A stretch of DNA of 46,326 nt from an uncultured Ellagibacter sp. (GTDB taxonomy: Bacteria; Actinomycetota; Coriobacteriia; Coriobacteriales; Eggerthellaceae): contig NZ_CAKTTZ010000015.1 in the NCBI RefSeq assembly GCF_934617235.1, positions 1 to 46,326 of the forward strand, in the 5' to 3' direction. Position 1 is the stretch's first letter. Each line of letters begins with the position of its first letter. A model generated the notes under the pieces. The model searched no databases, was not told the DNA's origin, and was given only the letters and a program-made list of their open reading frames with translations. The translations under genes and the position numbers were made by a program. Below, in pieces: positions 15,992 to 24,152 of the stretch.

Positions 15992-18109
15992 ATGCGCTGT
16001 CCACGCCGATTACCTAAAATGATGCTCGCCGCAATCCTCGCGGTGGGAATCGCCTTCCCCGCACCTGCGCTCGCCTTTGCCGACGATGCCGCCGATGCCG
16101 GCAAATCGGCTGGTGAAAGCGCTGTGGGCGCAACCGCAATCAGCGAGGGCGCGACACAAGGCAACGACCCTGCGCTCTTCGACGAGCTTGCCGAGGGCGT
16201 GGACTACCGAGGCCTTCTCGTGACCCTCGATGAGGACTCGAAGATCAACCTTCTTTCCGCAGAAGGTGGGGAAAGCGAGCTCGCGCAAGGGCTCGCCGAC
16301 GCAGGCCTCGATGTCACCAATCAGATCGAATCCGCGGACGGATCGACGCTCGCCGTTGCCGATGTGGCTGACGGCCTGCGCGCGTCGGAGGCTGTTGCCG
16401 CCGCTCAGGAAGTCCCCGGCGTCGTCTCCGTGCAGCCGAACTTCGTGTACAGGCTGGTAGACGAGGTGCCCGCCAGCGCGCTGGACGAAAGCGCCGCAAG
16501 CATCGCCGACGAGCAGGCCGAAGGCGACGAGGACATCTCGGCGCAGGCACTTGGCATGCCGAACGACGATTACGTTTACACCCGCGATCCGAACGAACCC
16601 TTCAACCAATACTGGCTCTACACCACGCGCATCACAAGGGCGTGGAACCTCGCGCACACGGACAACACCGTCACCGTGGCCACACTCGACACGGGCGTGG
16701 ATTTCGACCATGCGGATCTGGAAGACAACCTGCTTATGGACTACGCGTGGGATGCGTACAACGACAAGCCACTGACCGCGAGCGTGCCCAACGGCGACCG
16801 AATCGGACACGGCACGATGGTTGCGGGAATCATCTCTGCCAGGGCGAACAACGGGATCGGCTTGGCGGGCGCCTCATTCAACGCGACCATTCTCCCCGTG
16901 AAGGTCTTCAACGACACAGGCACCCCGGAGGCGACTACCGCGTCTGTTCTTTCCGGCTACAAATACGTGGTTGACCTGGCAACATCGAAGACCGTTCCCA
17001 ACCTGCGCGTGATCAACGCGAGCTTCGGCTCCTACAACACCTACTCTTCAAGCGGCTATTGCCTGAAAGACGAGGCTCTTCGCAAAGCCATCGTCTCGGC
17101 GAAAAACGCCGGCATCGTCACGGTATGCTCTGGCGGCAACGGCAAAGACGGCGAGCCGCGAACCGACAACATCTACCCCGCCGATTTCGACGAATGCGTA
17201 GCGGTAACGGCGCTCAATACCGACAACACGAACTGCTACTGGTCCGACTACAACAAGAAGAAAAACATCAGCGCCCCCGGTTTGCTGATCACCACGACCA
17301 ATACCACGGGGGGCTACTCCAAGGCCAGCGGCACCTCGATGGCGGCGCCGATTGTCTCGGGCGTTTTCGCGCTCCTATTCGCCGCCGAGCCTGTCGCTAC
17401 AGTTGACGACGCCTGCAGGGCGATATACCTCACGGCAACCCCTATTCAGGATCCGGTAAACGACCGCACGAAAACAAGCGGCAGCAAGGGAGTCGTCGAC
17501 GCCGAGAAGGCCGTCAATTACCTCTGGGGGCTCGGCAGAACCGCATATCCCGATGTGTCTCCTGGCGACTGGTTCTTCGATGCCGCGTACTTCATGAAGG
17601 CACGCGGCGCCATGACCGGCGACGGCGCGACGGGCATGTTCGACCCCTATAAGCCCATGACTCGCGCGATGATTGCCCAGGTAATCTACAAGGACAACGC
17701 GCCGTACGCTGTCTCACCCAGCTGCAACAAGCCCGACGTCGATCAAAACGAGTGGTATACGAGAGCCATTAACTGGTGCGTCGATCAAGGGATTATGACG
17801 GGATACGACGACGGGTCGAACCTCTTCGGGACCAACGACACGATCACCCGCGAGCAGATGTGCAAGGTGATTTTCGGCCTCAGTTATTCGAATTTGGCGG
17901 ACGCGAGCCGGGAGAAGTACGACAAGCTCCTGGGAACCGAACAGACGAGCACCTGGGCAGTACCGTACGTCATCTGGGCTGTCGACAGAGGCGTCATCAA
18001 CGGCATCGACAACCATGACGGAACGTATTCCCTCGACCCGCAAGGGGAACTTTCCCGCTGCCAGGCCGCACAGGTTTTCGCAAACGCCTTCAATGCTGGA
18101 ATCTTGTAG
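15992..18109 (+). CDS. Secreted subtilisin-like (S8) serine protease with S-layer homology repeats
   Basis: 705 residues. A basic N-terminus and hydrophobic core ending ALAFADD indicate a signal peptide cleaved near residue 30. A propeptide-like region (about 60-160) precedes the S8 domain with Asp233 (TLDTGVDFDHADL), His273 (RIGHGTMVAGI), oxyanion Asn342 (VINASFGS) and nucleophile Ser449 (ASGTSMAAPIVSGV), so the triad is complete. From about residue 520 there are three S-layer homology-type repeats (YPDVSPGDWFFDAAYFM; WYTRAINWCVDQGIMTGYDD; WAVPYVIWAVDRGVI), which anchor proteins to the cell wall. It would act at the cell surface, releasing peptides. It is embedded in an oxoproline/glutamate cluster (9 bp after the DUF1445 gene), suggesting peptide-derived Gln/Glu/pyroglutamate as the cluster's source, an inference. 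Confidence 0.93.
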   Translation: MRCPRRLPKMMLAAILAVGIAFPAPALAFADDAADAGKSAGESAVGATAISEGATQGNDPALFDELAEGVDYRGLLVTLDEDSKINLLSAEGGESELAQGLADAGLDVTNQIESADGSTLAVADVADGLRASEAVAAAQEVPGVVSVQPNFVYRLVDEVPASALDESAASIADEQAEGDEDISAQALGMPNDDYVYTRDPNEPFNQYWLYTTRITRAWNLAHTDNTVTVATLDTGVDFDHADLEDNLLMDYAWDAYNDKPLTASVPNGDRIGHGTMVAGIISARANNGIGLAGASFNATILPVKVFNDTGTPEATTASVLSGYKYVVDLATSKTVPNLRVINASFGSYNTYSSSGYCLKDEALRKAIVSAKNAGIVTVCSGGNGKDGEPRTDNIYPADFDECVAVTALNTDNTNCYWSDYNKKKNISAPGLLITTTNTTGGYSKASGTSMAAPIVSGVFALLFAAEPVATVDDACRAIYLTATPIQDPVNDRTKTSGSKGVVDAEKAVNYLWGLGRTAYPDVSPGDWFFDAAYFMKARGAMTGDGATGMFDPYKPMTRAMIAQVIYKDNAPYAVSPSCNKPDVDQNEWYTRAINWCVDQGIMTGYDDGSNLFGTNDTITREQMCKVIFGLSYSNLADASREKYDKLLGTEQTSTWAVPYVIWAVDRGVINGIDNHDGTYSLDPQGELSRCQAAQVFANAFNAGIL

Positions 18110-18134
18110 GATAATCGAGACAAGCAACTGAAAC

Positions 18135-18172
18135 GATGCGGCCCCGCAGGCGCCTTGCCGCGGGGCCGCATC
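18135..18172 (+). terminator. Strong GC-rich hairpin between the protease gene and pxpA
   Basis: GATGCGGCCCCG and CGGGGCCGCATC are perfect 12-bp arms around a 14-base loop, 25 bases after the protease stop. The following TCTTAAGG is T-poor. It may be a partial terminator or an RNA stability element that lets pxpA be expressed at a different level from the upstream genes. Confidence 0.6.
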
Positions 18173-18192
18173 TCTTAAGGGAAAGGAACGGC

Positions 18193-18957
18193 ATGGCGCG
18201 CGTGGACTTGAACAGCGATTTGGGAGAAAGCTTCGGCCGATACACCTTAGGACTCGACGAGCAGGTGATTCCCCTGGTGACAAGCGTGAACGTGGCATGC
18301 GGCATGCATGCGGGCGACCCTGTGGTCATGCGCCGCACCGTGAAGCTCGCCGCCGAAGCGGGAATCGCCGTCGGCGCGCACCCAGGATACCCCGACCTGC
18401 AAGGGTTCGGGCGCCGCAACATGGCGCTCTCCCCCGACGAGGGATATGCCTATGTGCTGTACCAAGTGGGCGCGCTCGCGGCGTTCTGCCGCGCCGAAGG
18501 GGTTGAGCTCGCGCACGTGAAGCCTCATGGGCAGCTGTACAACCGCGCAGCAGTCGATGCGCCGTTCGCGCAGGCCGTCGCGCAGGCAGTGGCCGATTTC
18601 AACCCCGACATCACCCTGGTGGCGCTCGCAGGCGGCGAGCTCGCACGCGCAGGGAAGGCCGCGGGGCTTCATGTGGCGCAGGAATTCTTCGCCGACCGCA
18701 ACTACACCGACGAGGGCACGCTCGTGTCGCGCACCCAGGACAACGCCACCATCACCGATGAGGAATTCGCCGTGGCGCGCGTCGTGCGCGTCATCCAGGA
18801 GGGCTCCATCGAGAGCGTCACGGGGAAAACGATCGACATCGCCGCGGACACCATCTGCGTGCATGGCGACAACGCCCACGCACTCGAGTTCGCCCGCGAC
18901 ATCCGTCGGGCGCTCACGGAGGCGGGCATCGAGATGCGCCCGGCAAGCGAGCGATAA
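18193..18957 (+). CDS. pxpA: 5-oxoprolinase subunit PxpA (LamB/YcsF family)
   Basis: 254 residues, the usual length. Signature residues in order: VDLNSDLGESFGRY at the start, SVNVACGMHAGDP, VGAHPGYPDLQGFGRR, HVKPHGQLYN, and the C-terminal IDIAADTICVHGDN. This YdjC-like/glycoside hydrolase-deacetylase-like barrel is the metal-binding subunit that, with PxpB and PxpC, hydrolyses 5-oxoproline to glutamate at the cost of ATP. Separated from the protease gene by an 83-bp gap that holds a GC-rich hairpin. The start at 18193 is preceded by GGAAAGGAACG. The Nramp-like transporter follows after 171 bp. Confidence 0.94.
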   Translation: MARVDLNSDLGESFGRYTLGLDEQVIPLVTSVNVACGMHAGDPVVMRRTVKLAAEAGIAVGAHPGYPDLQGFGRRNMALSPDEGYAYVLYQVGALAAFCRAEGVELAHVKPHGQLYNRAAVDAPFAQAVAQAVADFNPDITLVALAGGELARAGKAAGLHVAQEFFADRNYTDEGTLVSRTQDNATITDEEFAVARVVRVIQEGSIESVTGKTIDIAADTICVHGDNAHALEFARDIRRALTEAGIEMRPASER

Positions 18958-19072
18958 GCGCGCCGAAAGGGGATTTTTTTCAACCTTGCGCACCTTGTTA
19001 ACCTAGCTGTAAAACTCGCAATCACTACATTCTGCTAAAGTGGCTCGAGTACTCTTCATATCCGCTTGCCAG

Positions 19073-19100
19073 CGATTCCGAAAACGAGTCGCGGCAAGCG
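19073..19100 (+). promoter_or_regulatory. Leader hairpin upstream of the Nramp-like gene
   Basis: CGCTTGCC pairs with GGCAAGCG, and inside a bulged A the stem continues GCGA/TCGC. It ends 28 bases before the start codon, close to the ribosome site AAAGGAG. No T run follows, so it is not a terminator; a translational or processing element is possible. It matches no riboswitch class that I recognise. Confidence 0.4.
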
Positions 19101-19128
19101 AACGAGACTCCCATGAAAGGAGTGGAAA

Positions 19129-20388
19129 ATGGCAAGTTCGCTCAAGCAAAAGTTCAAGAACATCGGCCCTGGCGCACTTGTAGCAGCTGGCTTCGTCGGC
19201 CCCGGCACAGTTACCACGTGTACGGTTTCCGGTGCAAGCTATGGCTACACGATGCTGTGGTGCCTCCTGTTCGCCACCGTTGCGACCATCATCTTCCAGG
19301 AAATGGCTTCGCGCATCGGCATCGCTACCCAGGAAGGTCTGGGTGAGAACATCCGCGATCGCATTTCAAATCCGGTGCTTAAATGGATTGCAATCGTGAT
19401 TGTTATCATCGCGATCTTCATCGGCAACACCGCGTATGAAACCGGCAATATCACGGGCGGCATCCTGGGCATCCAGGCGGTCTTCAACGTGCCGATGATC
19501 CCCATCGTCATCGTGCTCGGCATCCTCGCCTTCGCCTGCATGTGGGTCGGTTCCTACAAGCTGGTCGAGAAGATTCTCACGTGCATCGTCGTGCTCATGG
19601 GCGTTGTGTTCTTCGTGACTGCACTGTTCTCCCCCGTCGACTGGGGTGCGGTTGCCGCAGGCCTGTTCACGCCGCAGCTGCCAGCTGGCCAGGAAGCCTC
19701 CAAGGGCATCCTCACCGCCGTCGGCCTCATCGGCACCACGATCGTGCCGTACAACTTGTTCCTGCATGCCTCCGGCGCCGCTGAGCGCTTCAAGGATCCC
19801 GAGCAGATCTCCGATGCGCGCTTCGACACCGTGCTTTCCATCGGCCTTGGCGGCATCATCTCGATGGCCATCCTCATCTGCGCTGCCGCGAACATTTACG
19901 GCAACACCGGCATCACCGTTTCCAACGGCAAGGACATGGCAATGGCACTCGAGCCGCTGCTCGGCTCCTGGGCGACCTTCATGATCGGCGTCGGCCTGCT
20001 GGCTGCCGGCTTCTCCTCCGCCATCACGGCCCCGCTTTCCGCTGCTTACGCGGTGAACGGCGTGCTCGGCTGGGGCAAGACCCTCAAGGACATCAAGTTC
20101 AAGATCATCTGGATGATCGTGCTCGTGCTCGGCTGCGTCATGGCCGTCACGCTCGGCAAGAGCCCCACTCAGCTCATCTTGGTCGCACAGGCGGCAAATG
20201 CCATCCTGCTTCCGATTATGGCATTCTTCGTGATGTACGTCGCCAACGGCAAGAGTCTCGGCAAATGGCGCAATCATGCATTCGCGAACATCTGCGGCGT
20301 GGTGTTCATCGTGATCACGCTGTTCATGTGCTACCGCAACATGTCGAGCTTCATGACCTCGCTTGCCGCCCTGCTCGGCCTTTCGTAA
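19129..20388 (+). CDS. Nramp-related (SLC11-like) transporter of the YcsG type, metal motifs changed
   Basis: 419 residues with about eleven membrane helices. The fold is plainly Nramp-like: FKNIGPGALVAAGFVGPGTV at the start, EMASRIGIATQEGLGE, LIGTTIVPYNLFLHASGA, and a helix with KDMAMALEPLLG. However, the helix-1 metal motif D-P-G-N reads G-P-G-T (residues 24-27) and the helix-6 M-P-H motif reads V-P-Y (206-208). Distant Nramp clades of this kind include a Mg/Mn transporter from Eggerthella lenta, and Bacillus YcsG lies in the same pxp gene set. The gene follows pxpA, so uptake of Mg or of oxoproline/an amino acid are both reasonable. ATG at 19129 has AAAGGAGTGG upstream. A strong terminator follows. 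Confidence 0.9.
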   Translation: MASSLKQKFKNIGPGALVAAGFVGPGTVTTCTVSGASYGYTMLWCLLFATVATIIFQEMASRIGIATQEGLGENIRDRISNPVLKWIAIVIVIIAIFIGNTAYETGNITGGILGIQAVFNVPMIPIVIVLGILAFACMWVGSYKLVEKILTCIVVLMGVVFFVTALFSPVDWGAVAAGLFTPQLPAGQEASKGILTAVGLIGTTIVPYNLFLHASGAAERFKDPEQISDARFDTVLSIGLGGIISMAILICAAANIYGNTGITVSNGKDMAMALEPLLGSWATFMIGVGLLAAGFSSAITAPLSAAYAVNGVLGWGKTLKDIKFKIIWMIVLVLGCVMAVTLGKSPTQLILVAQAANAILLPIMAFFVMYVANGKSLGKWRNHAFANICGVVFIVITLFMCYRNMSSFMTSLAALLGLS

Positions 20389-20460
20389 GAACTTAAAGGC
20401 TGCAAGGAACGCGTTCGGCGCGAAACCACGCTCGACGCGCACCGCCGCGCAACAACTGAA

Positions 20461-20496
20461 GGGCTCCCGTCCACAAAACGGGAGCCCTTCTTTTTC
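20461..20496 (+). terminator. Rho-independent terminator of the pxp/Nramp cluster
   Basis: GGGCTCCCGT and ACGGGAGCCC form a perfect 10-bp stem with a 7-base loop followed by TTCTTTTTC, 72 bases after the Nramp-like stop. Textbook intrinsic terminator closing the plus-strand cluster. Confidence 0.92.
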
Positions 20497-20660
20497 GCCT
20501 GTTAACGCGCATGACTCGAGCTGCAGCGGGCCCTTCCAACCAGCAAAGCTCGCGGCATGCGCAAGCCTCCACTTGCGAAAATGTGAGCAGCTCGCGATTC
20601 CAATTCGGCAGCCTTCAGGCTCTTCAGAGCAAGATCCGCGCGAGACTTAACTTGCGCCCT

Positions 20661-21581
20661 CTATCGCTGGCGAACCTGCTTGCGAATCGCGTCCGCAATG
20701 ACGAGGACCGCGCCAGTCCAGATGCACGCGAAGCATACCGCATGGGCGCTTGTGAACGGCTCACCGAGCACGAGCACGCCCGAAAGAAGGCTGAGGGTCG
20801 GGCTGATGTACTGAATGAACCCGATAAGCGAGAGCGGGGTCTTGTTCGCCGCAGTCGCAAACAGAATGAGCGGCACAGCGGTAACCGGACCGGTAAGCAC
20901 CAAAAGGAGGCGCGTCTGCCATGCCGCAAGCGACATGTCCGGCGAGAAAAACGCGCTTTTACCAGCCACAGCAACCGCAACGAGAGCCACGATCGCAAAA
21001 GGCAGCGCAACGATTCCCTCGACCGCAATGGTAGGGACTGCCGGATAACCGCCGCGCTTCTTCACCGCTCCGTATATGCCGAACGTAAAGGCGAGGGACA
21101 GAGCTATCCAGGGAAAACTGCCATAGCTTACGGCGAAATAAATGACACCCGCCGCCGAGAGCGCCGTAGCCGCGACCTGTAGGGGCGTCAAACGCTCGCG
21201 GAACACCACGAGCCCCAGGACAATCGACACAAGCGGGTTGATATAGTAACCCAGCGATGCCTCCACCACATTGTTCGTCACCATAGCAACGATGTAGAGG
21301 CTCCAGTTCACCATGACAAGCAACCCCGAGGGGATGAGAAAACGCCGTGCGCGAGCGTCTCGCAGCAAGGCGATAAAATCGACTTTCAGGATGAATTTGC
21401 ACGCGATAACGGTGAGGACAAGCGACCATGCGATTCGCTGTCCGATAAGCTCAACCGGGTCGACATCGTTGAGGAGGGCCCAAAACAGAGGGCACGAACC
21501 CCAGATAAGATAGCATCCCACCGCAGCAAGCGGCGCGCCGCGCGCCACGTCCGTCTGTTGCGTCTCAGCTTCAGTATCCAT
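20661..21581 (-). CDS. rarD: RarD-type EamA-family transporter
   Basis: 306 residues with ten predicted membrane helices in two EamA repeats. RarD-specific sequence is clear: AAVGCYLIWGSCPLFWALL at the start, ELIGQRIAWSLV, NWSLYIVAM, EASLGYYINPLVSIVLG, VKKRGG, and LIGFIQYISPTLSLLSGV. RarD proteins are inner-membrane drug/metabolite transporters named for chloramphenicol sensitivity in Pseudomonas; the natural substrate is uncertain. The ATG at 21581 has AAGGACG upstream; the frame is open further up but lacks family sequence there. It stands alone, converging on the pxp cluster. Confidence 0.92.
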   Translation of the reverse strand: MDTEAETQQTDVARGAPLAAVGCYLIWGSCPLFWALLNDVDPVELIGQRIAWSLVLTVIACKFILKVDFIALLRDARARRFLIPSGLLVMVNWSLYIVAMVTNNVVEASLGYYINPLVSIVLGLVVFRERLTPLQVAATALSAAGVIYFAVSYGSFPWIALSLAFTFGIYGAVKKRGGYPAVPTIAVEGIVALPFAIVALVAVAVAGKSAFFSPDMSLAAWQTRLLLVLTGPVTAVPLILFATAANKTPLSLIGFIQYISPTLSLLSGVLVLGEPFTSAHAVCFACIWTGAVLVIADAIRKQVRQR

Positions 21582-21738
21582 CTCGTTCGTCCTTCTTGGC
21601 GCGCCTTCCCTAACACCCCCAGCACCTCGGGATAGGCAGCTTTGTCCCAGCGAATCAAGCTCAGCGGACTCACTTCGACTCGACAACTTTGGCACGGCCA
21701 CTTAGACGTCCGTCTTGGCACAATTATTTTAGCACGCA

Positions 21739-21782
21739 AAAGAAAACGGCGGCCTGCGCGAACTTTCGTCGCCCAAGCCGCC
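21739..21782 (-). terminator. Rho-independent terminator after the ABC ATPase gene
   Basis: On the minus strand GGCGGC pairs with GCCGCC over a 23-base loop, followed by GTTTTCTTTTG, beginning 13 bases after the ATPase stop. Confidence 0.7.
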
Positions 21783-21794
21783 GCGCCTCGCCCT

Positions 21795-22622
21795 TTAGCG
21801 GATATGACCCAGGAAGTCCTTCGTGCGGTCGCTCTTGGGGTGATCGAACACCTCGTTGGGCGTACCCTGCTCGACGATAACGCCGCCATCCATGAAGATG
21901 ACGCGGTCGGCCACGTCGCGGGCGAAGCCCATCTCGTGCGTGACCACGATCATCGTCATGCCGCCACGCGCGAGCTCCTTCATGACGCCCAAGACGTCGC
22001 GCACGAGCTCGGGGTCGAGTGCGCTCGTCGCCTCGTCGAACAGCATGACATGCGGGTCCATCGCAAGCGCACGGGCAATAGCCACGCGCTGCTGCTGGCC
22101 GCCAGAGAGCTGGCTCGGCTTGTAGTCGACGCGCTCGGCAAGCCCCACCTTCGTGAGCTGCTCGACCGCGATTTTGGCCGCTTCCTCCTTGGAGCGCTTG
22201 AGCACCTTCTGCTGTGCAAGCATGACGTTGCCCTTGGCAGTGAGATGCGGAAACAGGTTGAAGCTCTGGAACACCATGCCGACCTTCGCGCGTACGGCGT
22301 TGATGTCGGTGCCCTTGGCTGTGATCTCGGTGTCCTCGAAGAACACCTGGCCGCTCGTGGGCTGTTCGAGCAGGTTCACGCAGCGCAGAAGCGTGGATTT
22401 GCCGGAACCCGAAGGCCCTAAGATGACCACCACTTCGCCGCGCTTCACTTCCAGGTCGACGCCGCGCAAAACCACGAGGTCATCGTAGCTTTTATGCAGG
22501 TCGCAGATGCGGATGATGGGCTTGCCGTCGTCCGCCGCCTGCCCGTTGGCCGCCACGCGCGCCACACCCTCGTCCGCTCCGTCGGCAGTTTCGTTCGTCA
22601 GGTTCTTCATAGTCTCAGTCAT
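21795..22622 (-). CDS. Polar amino-acid ABC transporter ATP-binding protein
   Basis: 275 residues. ABC landmarks: Walker A GPSGSGKSTL, Q-loop VFQSFNLFPHLT, signature LSGGQQQRVAIARALA, Walker B VMLFDEATSALDPE, and the H-loop VVTHEMGFA. The Q-loop wording and the C-terminal PKSDRTKDFLG are those of the GlnQ/HisP polar amino-acid group. The N-terminus has a 35-residue acidic extension before the domain. The ATG at 22622 is chosen because AAGGGGTG, overlapping the end of the permease gene, sits at the right distance. It is 12 bp downstream of the permease gene; a matching type of binding protein lies apart at 33955-34782. It powers import at the membrane's inner face. Confidence 0.95.
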   Translation of the reverse strand: MTETMKNLTNETADGADEGVARVAANGQAADDGKPIIRICDLHKSYDDLVVLRGVDLEVKRGEVVVILGPSGSGKSTLLRCVNLLEQPTSGQVFFEDTEITAKGTDINAVRAKVGMVFQSFNLFPHLTAKGNVMLAQQKVLKRSKEEAAKIAVEQLTKVGLAERVDYKPSQLSGGQQQRVAIARALAMDPHVMLFDEATSALDPELVRDVLGVMKELARGGMTMIVVTHEMGFARDVADRVIFMDGGVIVEQGTPNEVFDHPKSDRTKDFLGHIR

Positions 22623-22634
22623 TGCGCACACCCC

Positions 22635-24101
22635 TTACAGACTCGACATCTGCTCGGGCGTGATGCCCGTTCCCTCAACCGCATCGGGCCGTTTGGCAGC
22701 CGCAGCGTCGCCTGTCGCTCGCGCCTCGGCGGCAGCAGTGCCCGCGCCCGAGCCGAGCGCGCCCGCAGCCTCGCCAGTGCCGACCGCATGTTTCTTGTTC
22801 TTGCGCTTCTTCTTGCCGCCCTTGCCAGTGTCGTTGCTGGCCAGGCGCGACTCAAGGTTGCCTACCACCTTCGCAAGCGGCAGCGTGATGATCAGGTAGA
22901 AGCACGCGGCCACAACGTAGGGCGTGATGGAGCCCGTCGATGCGACGATCGTCTTCGCGTTCATGACGATTTCCATCGTGCCCACGGCGGCGAGCATGGA
23001 CGTGTCCTTATACAGCAGGATGAATTCGCTCGTCATCGTTGGGATCACGCGGCGCACGGTCTGCGGGATGATGACGAAGAGCATCGTCTGCGCCCCGTTC
23101 ATGCCGAGCGAGCGAGCAGCTTCGAACTGCCCCTTGCTGATCGACTGGATGCCCGCGCGGAAGATCTCGCACAGATACGCGCTCGAGTTCATCGCAAGCA
23201 CAATCACGCCGAGCGGAAACGTGGGAATCTGGATACCCGCAAGCGGCAGGCCGAAGAAGGCGATGTAGATCTGCAGGAACAACGGCGTGCCGCGCACCAC
23301 GTTCACGTAGGCGGTGGCGATGCCGCGCAGCACGCGCAACTTCGACATGCGCATGAGCGACAGCAGAAGGCCGAACGGGATGGCGAGCGGGAACGCGCAG
23401 GCCACGATGCCGATTGCCATCAAGAAGCCCCAGAAGACCACCGGCAGGCTCGACACGAACACCGACGGGTTCAAGAACAGCTTCAGGAAAAGCACACTGT
23501 TCCACGACTTCACCCAATCCTGCTGGGCGAGCGAATCGGAAAGCGACTCGAAGAAGGAATGGGATTTCACGGTGATTGCAGGCAGCGTGTCCATGGCGAC
23601 CTCGGTGCCGTCCGCGAGCGTGTACGCGCCCGCGATCTGCATGTCGCCGCCCATTTCGGAGAACTTCACCTTGTAGATTTCCACACGGAAGTACCCGCCC
23701 GCTTGAGCCGGTTCGGAAAACTTAACTGTGAGCTTGCCGTCTTTGTAGTCGGCGGAGACATCGAGGTTCGTGCGCGTCATCAGGTCGTCGCCGGTGAGCA
23801 TCGTCGCGCGCGTGTCGCCCGGCTCGCACGTTGTGCCCTCGGGCAAGGTGAACGTGACGCCCGCAATCTGCTCGTCGGGGTCGGCCTGGCCTTCCCAGGT
23901 GATGCGCGTCTCCACGCCGCCGAGCACGTCCGACGAGCCGCTGACGTTGGGTTTCGCCGTGCATTTGGCGGTATCGAGCGCATACGCGTTCGTCGGGGCG
24001 ACGGCGACCTGCGCCGCACCGGCGAACACGAGCGCGAACGAGACGAGCAGTGCGCAAAACGCAGTGCGCACAGTATTCGCTTTCAAGTTCTGCATGTGCA
24101 T
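22635..24101 (-). CDS. Amino-acid ABC permease with extra N-terminal extracytoplasmic domain
   Basis: 488 residues, about twice the usual 220-250. Residues 1-40 look like a signal peptide or anchor (CALLVSFALVFAGAAQVAVA). Residues 41-about 200 form a soluble, beta-rich domain (RITWEGQADPDEQIAGVTF, KFSEPAQAGGYFRVEIYKV) that would lie outside the membrane and that I do not recognise. From about 215 the HisM/GlnP-type permease follows: VRGTPLFLQIYIAFFGLP, NSSAYLCEIFRAGIQSI, and the EAA loop EAARSLGMNGAQTM, LYKDTSMLAAVG. After the last helix there is a 60-residue tail with a Lys-rich block (KGGKKKRKNKKH) and Ala/Gly-rich sequence. ATG at 24101 follows AGAGGA. Paired with the ATPase gene 12 bp downstream. 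The extra domain may capture or hold substrate, which is inference. Confidence 0.9.
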   Translation of the reverse strand: MHMQNLKANTVRTAFCALLVSFALVFAGAAQVAVAPTNAYALDTAKCTAKPNVSGSSDVLGGVETRITWEGQADPDEQIAGVTFTLPEGTTCEPGDTRATMLTGDDLMTRTNLDVSADYKDGKLTVKFSEPAQAGGYFRVEIYKVKFSEMGGDMQIAGAYTLADGTEVAMDTLPAITVKSHSFFESLSDSLAQQDWVKSWNSVLFLKLFLNPSVFVSSLPVVFWGFLMAIGIVACAFPLAIPFGLLLSLMRMSKLRVLRGIATAYVNVVRGTPLFLQIYIAFFGLPLAGIQIPTFPLGVIVLAMNSSAYLCEIFRAGIQSISKGQFEAARSLGMNGAQTMLFVIIPQTVRRVIPTMTSEFILLYKDTSMLAAVGTMEIVMNAKTIVASTGSITPYVVAACFYLIITLPLAKVVGNLESRLASNDTGKGGKKKRKNKKHAVGTGEAAGALGSGAGTAAAEARATGDAAAAKRPDAVEGTGITPEQMSSL

Positions 24102-24116
24102 GTACGTTCCTCTACG

Positions 24117-24152
24117 ATTAAAAGGCCCTCCCCGCCAACGCGAAGAGGGCCT
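24117..24152 (-). terminator. Terminator-like hairpin in the leader of the ABC permease gene
   Basis: On the minus strand AGGCCCTC pairs with GAGGGCCT around a 14-base loop and is followed by TTTTAAT. It lies only about 16 bases before the permease ATG, just ahead of the ribosome site AGAGGA. It is either the terminator of a lost upstream gene or an attenuator of the transporter operon. Confidence 0.6.

Noticed and set aside
19013..19072. A consensus promoter just upstream of the Nramp-like gene
   Set aside because: Candidate -10 boxes such as TAAAGT have no acceptable -35 at 16-18 bases.
18958..19128. T-rich run after pxpA (about 18972) as an intrinsic terminator
   Set aside because: A run of T is present but I find no stable stem directly before it.
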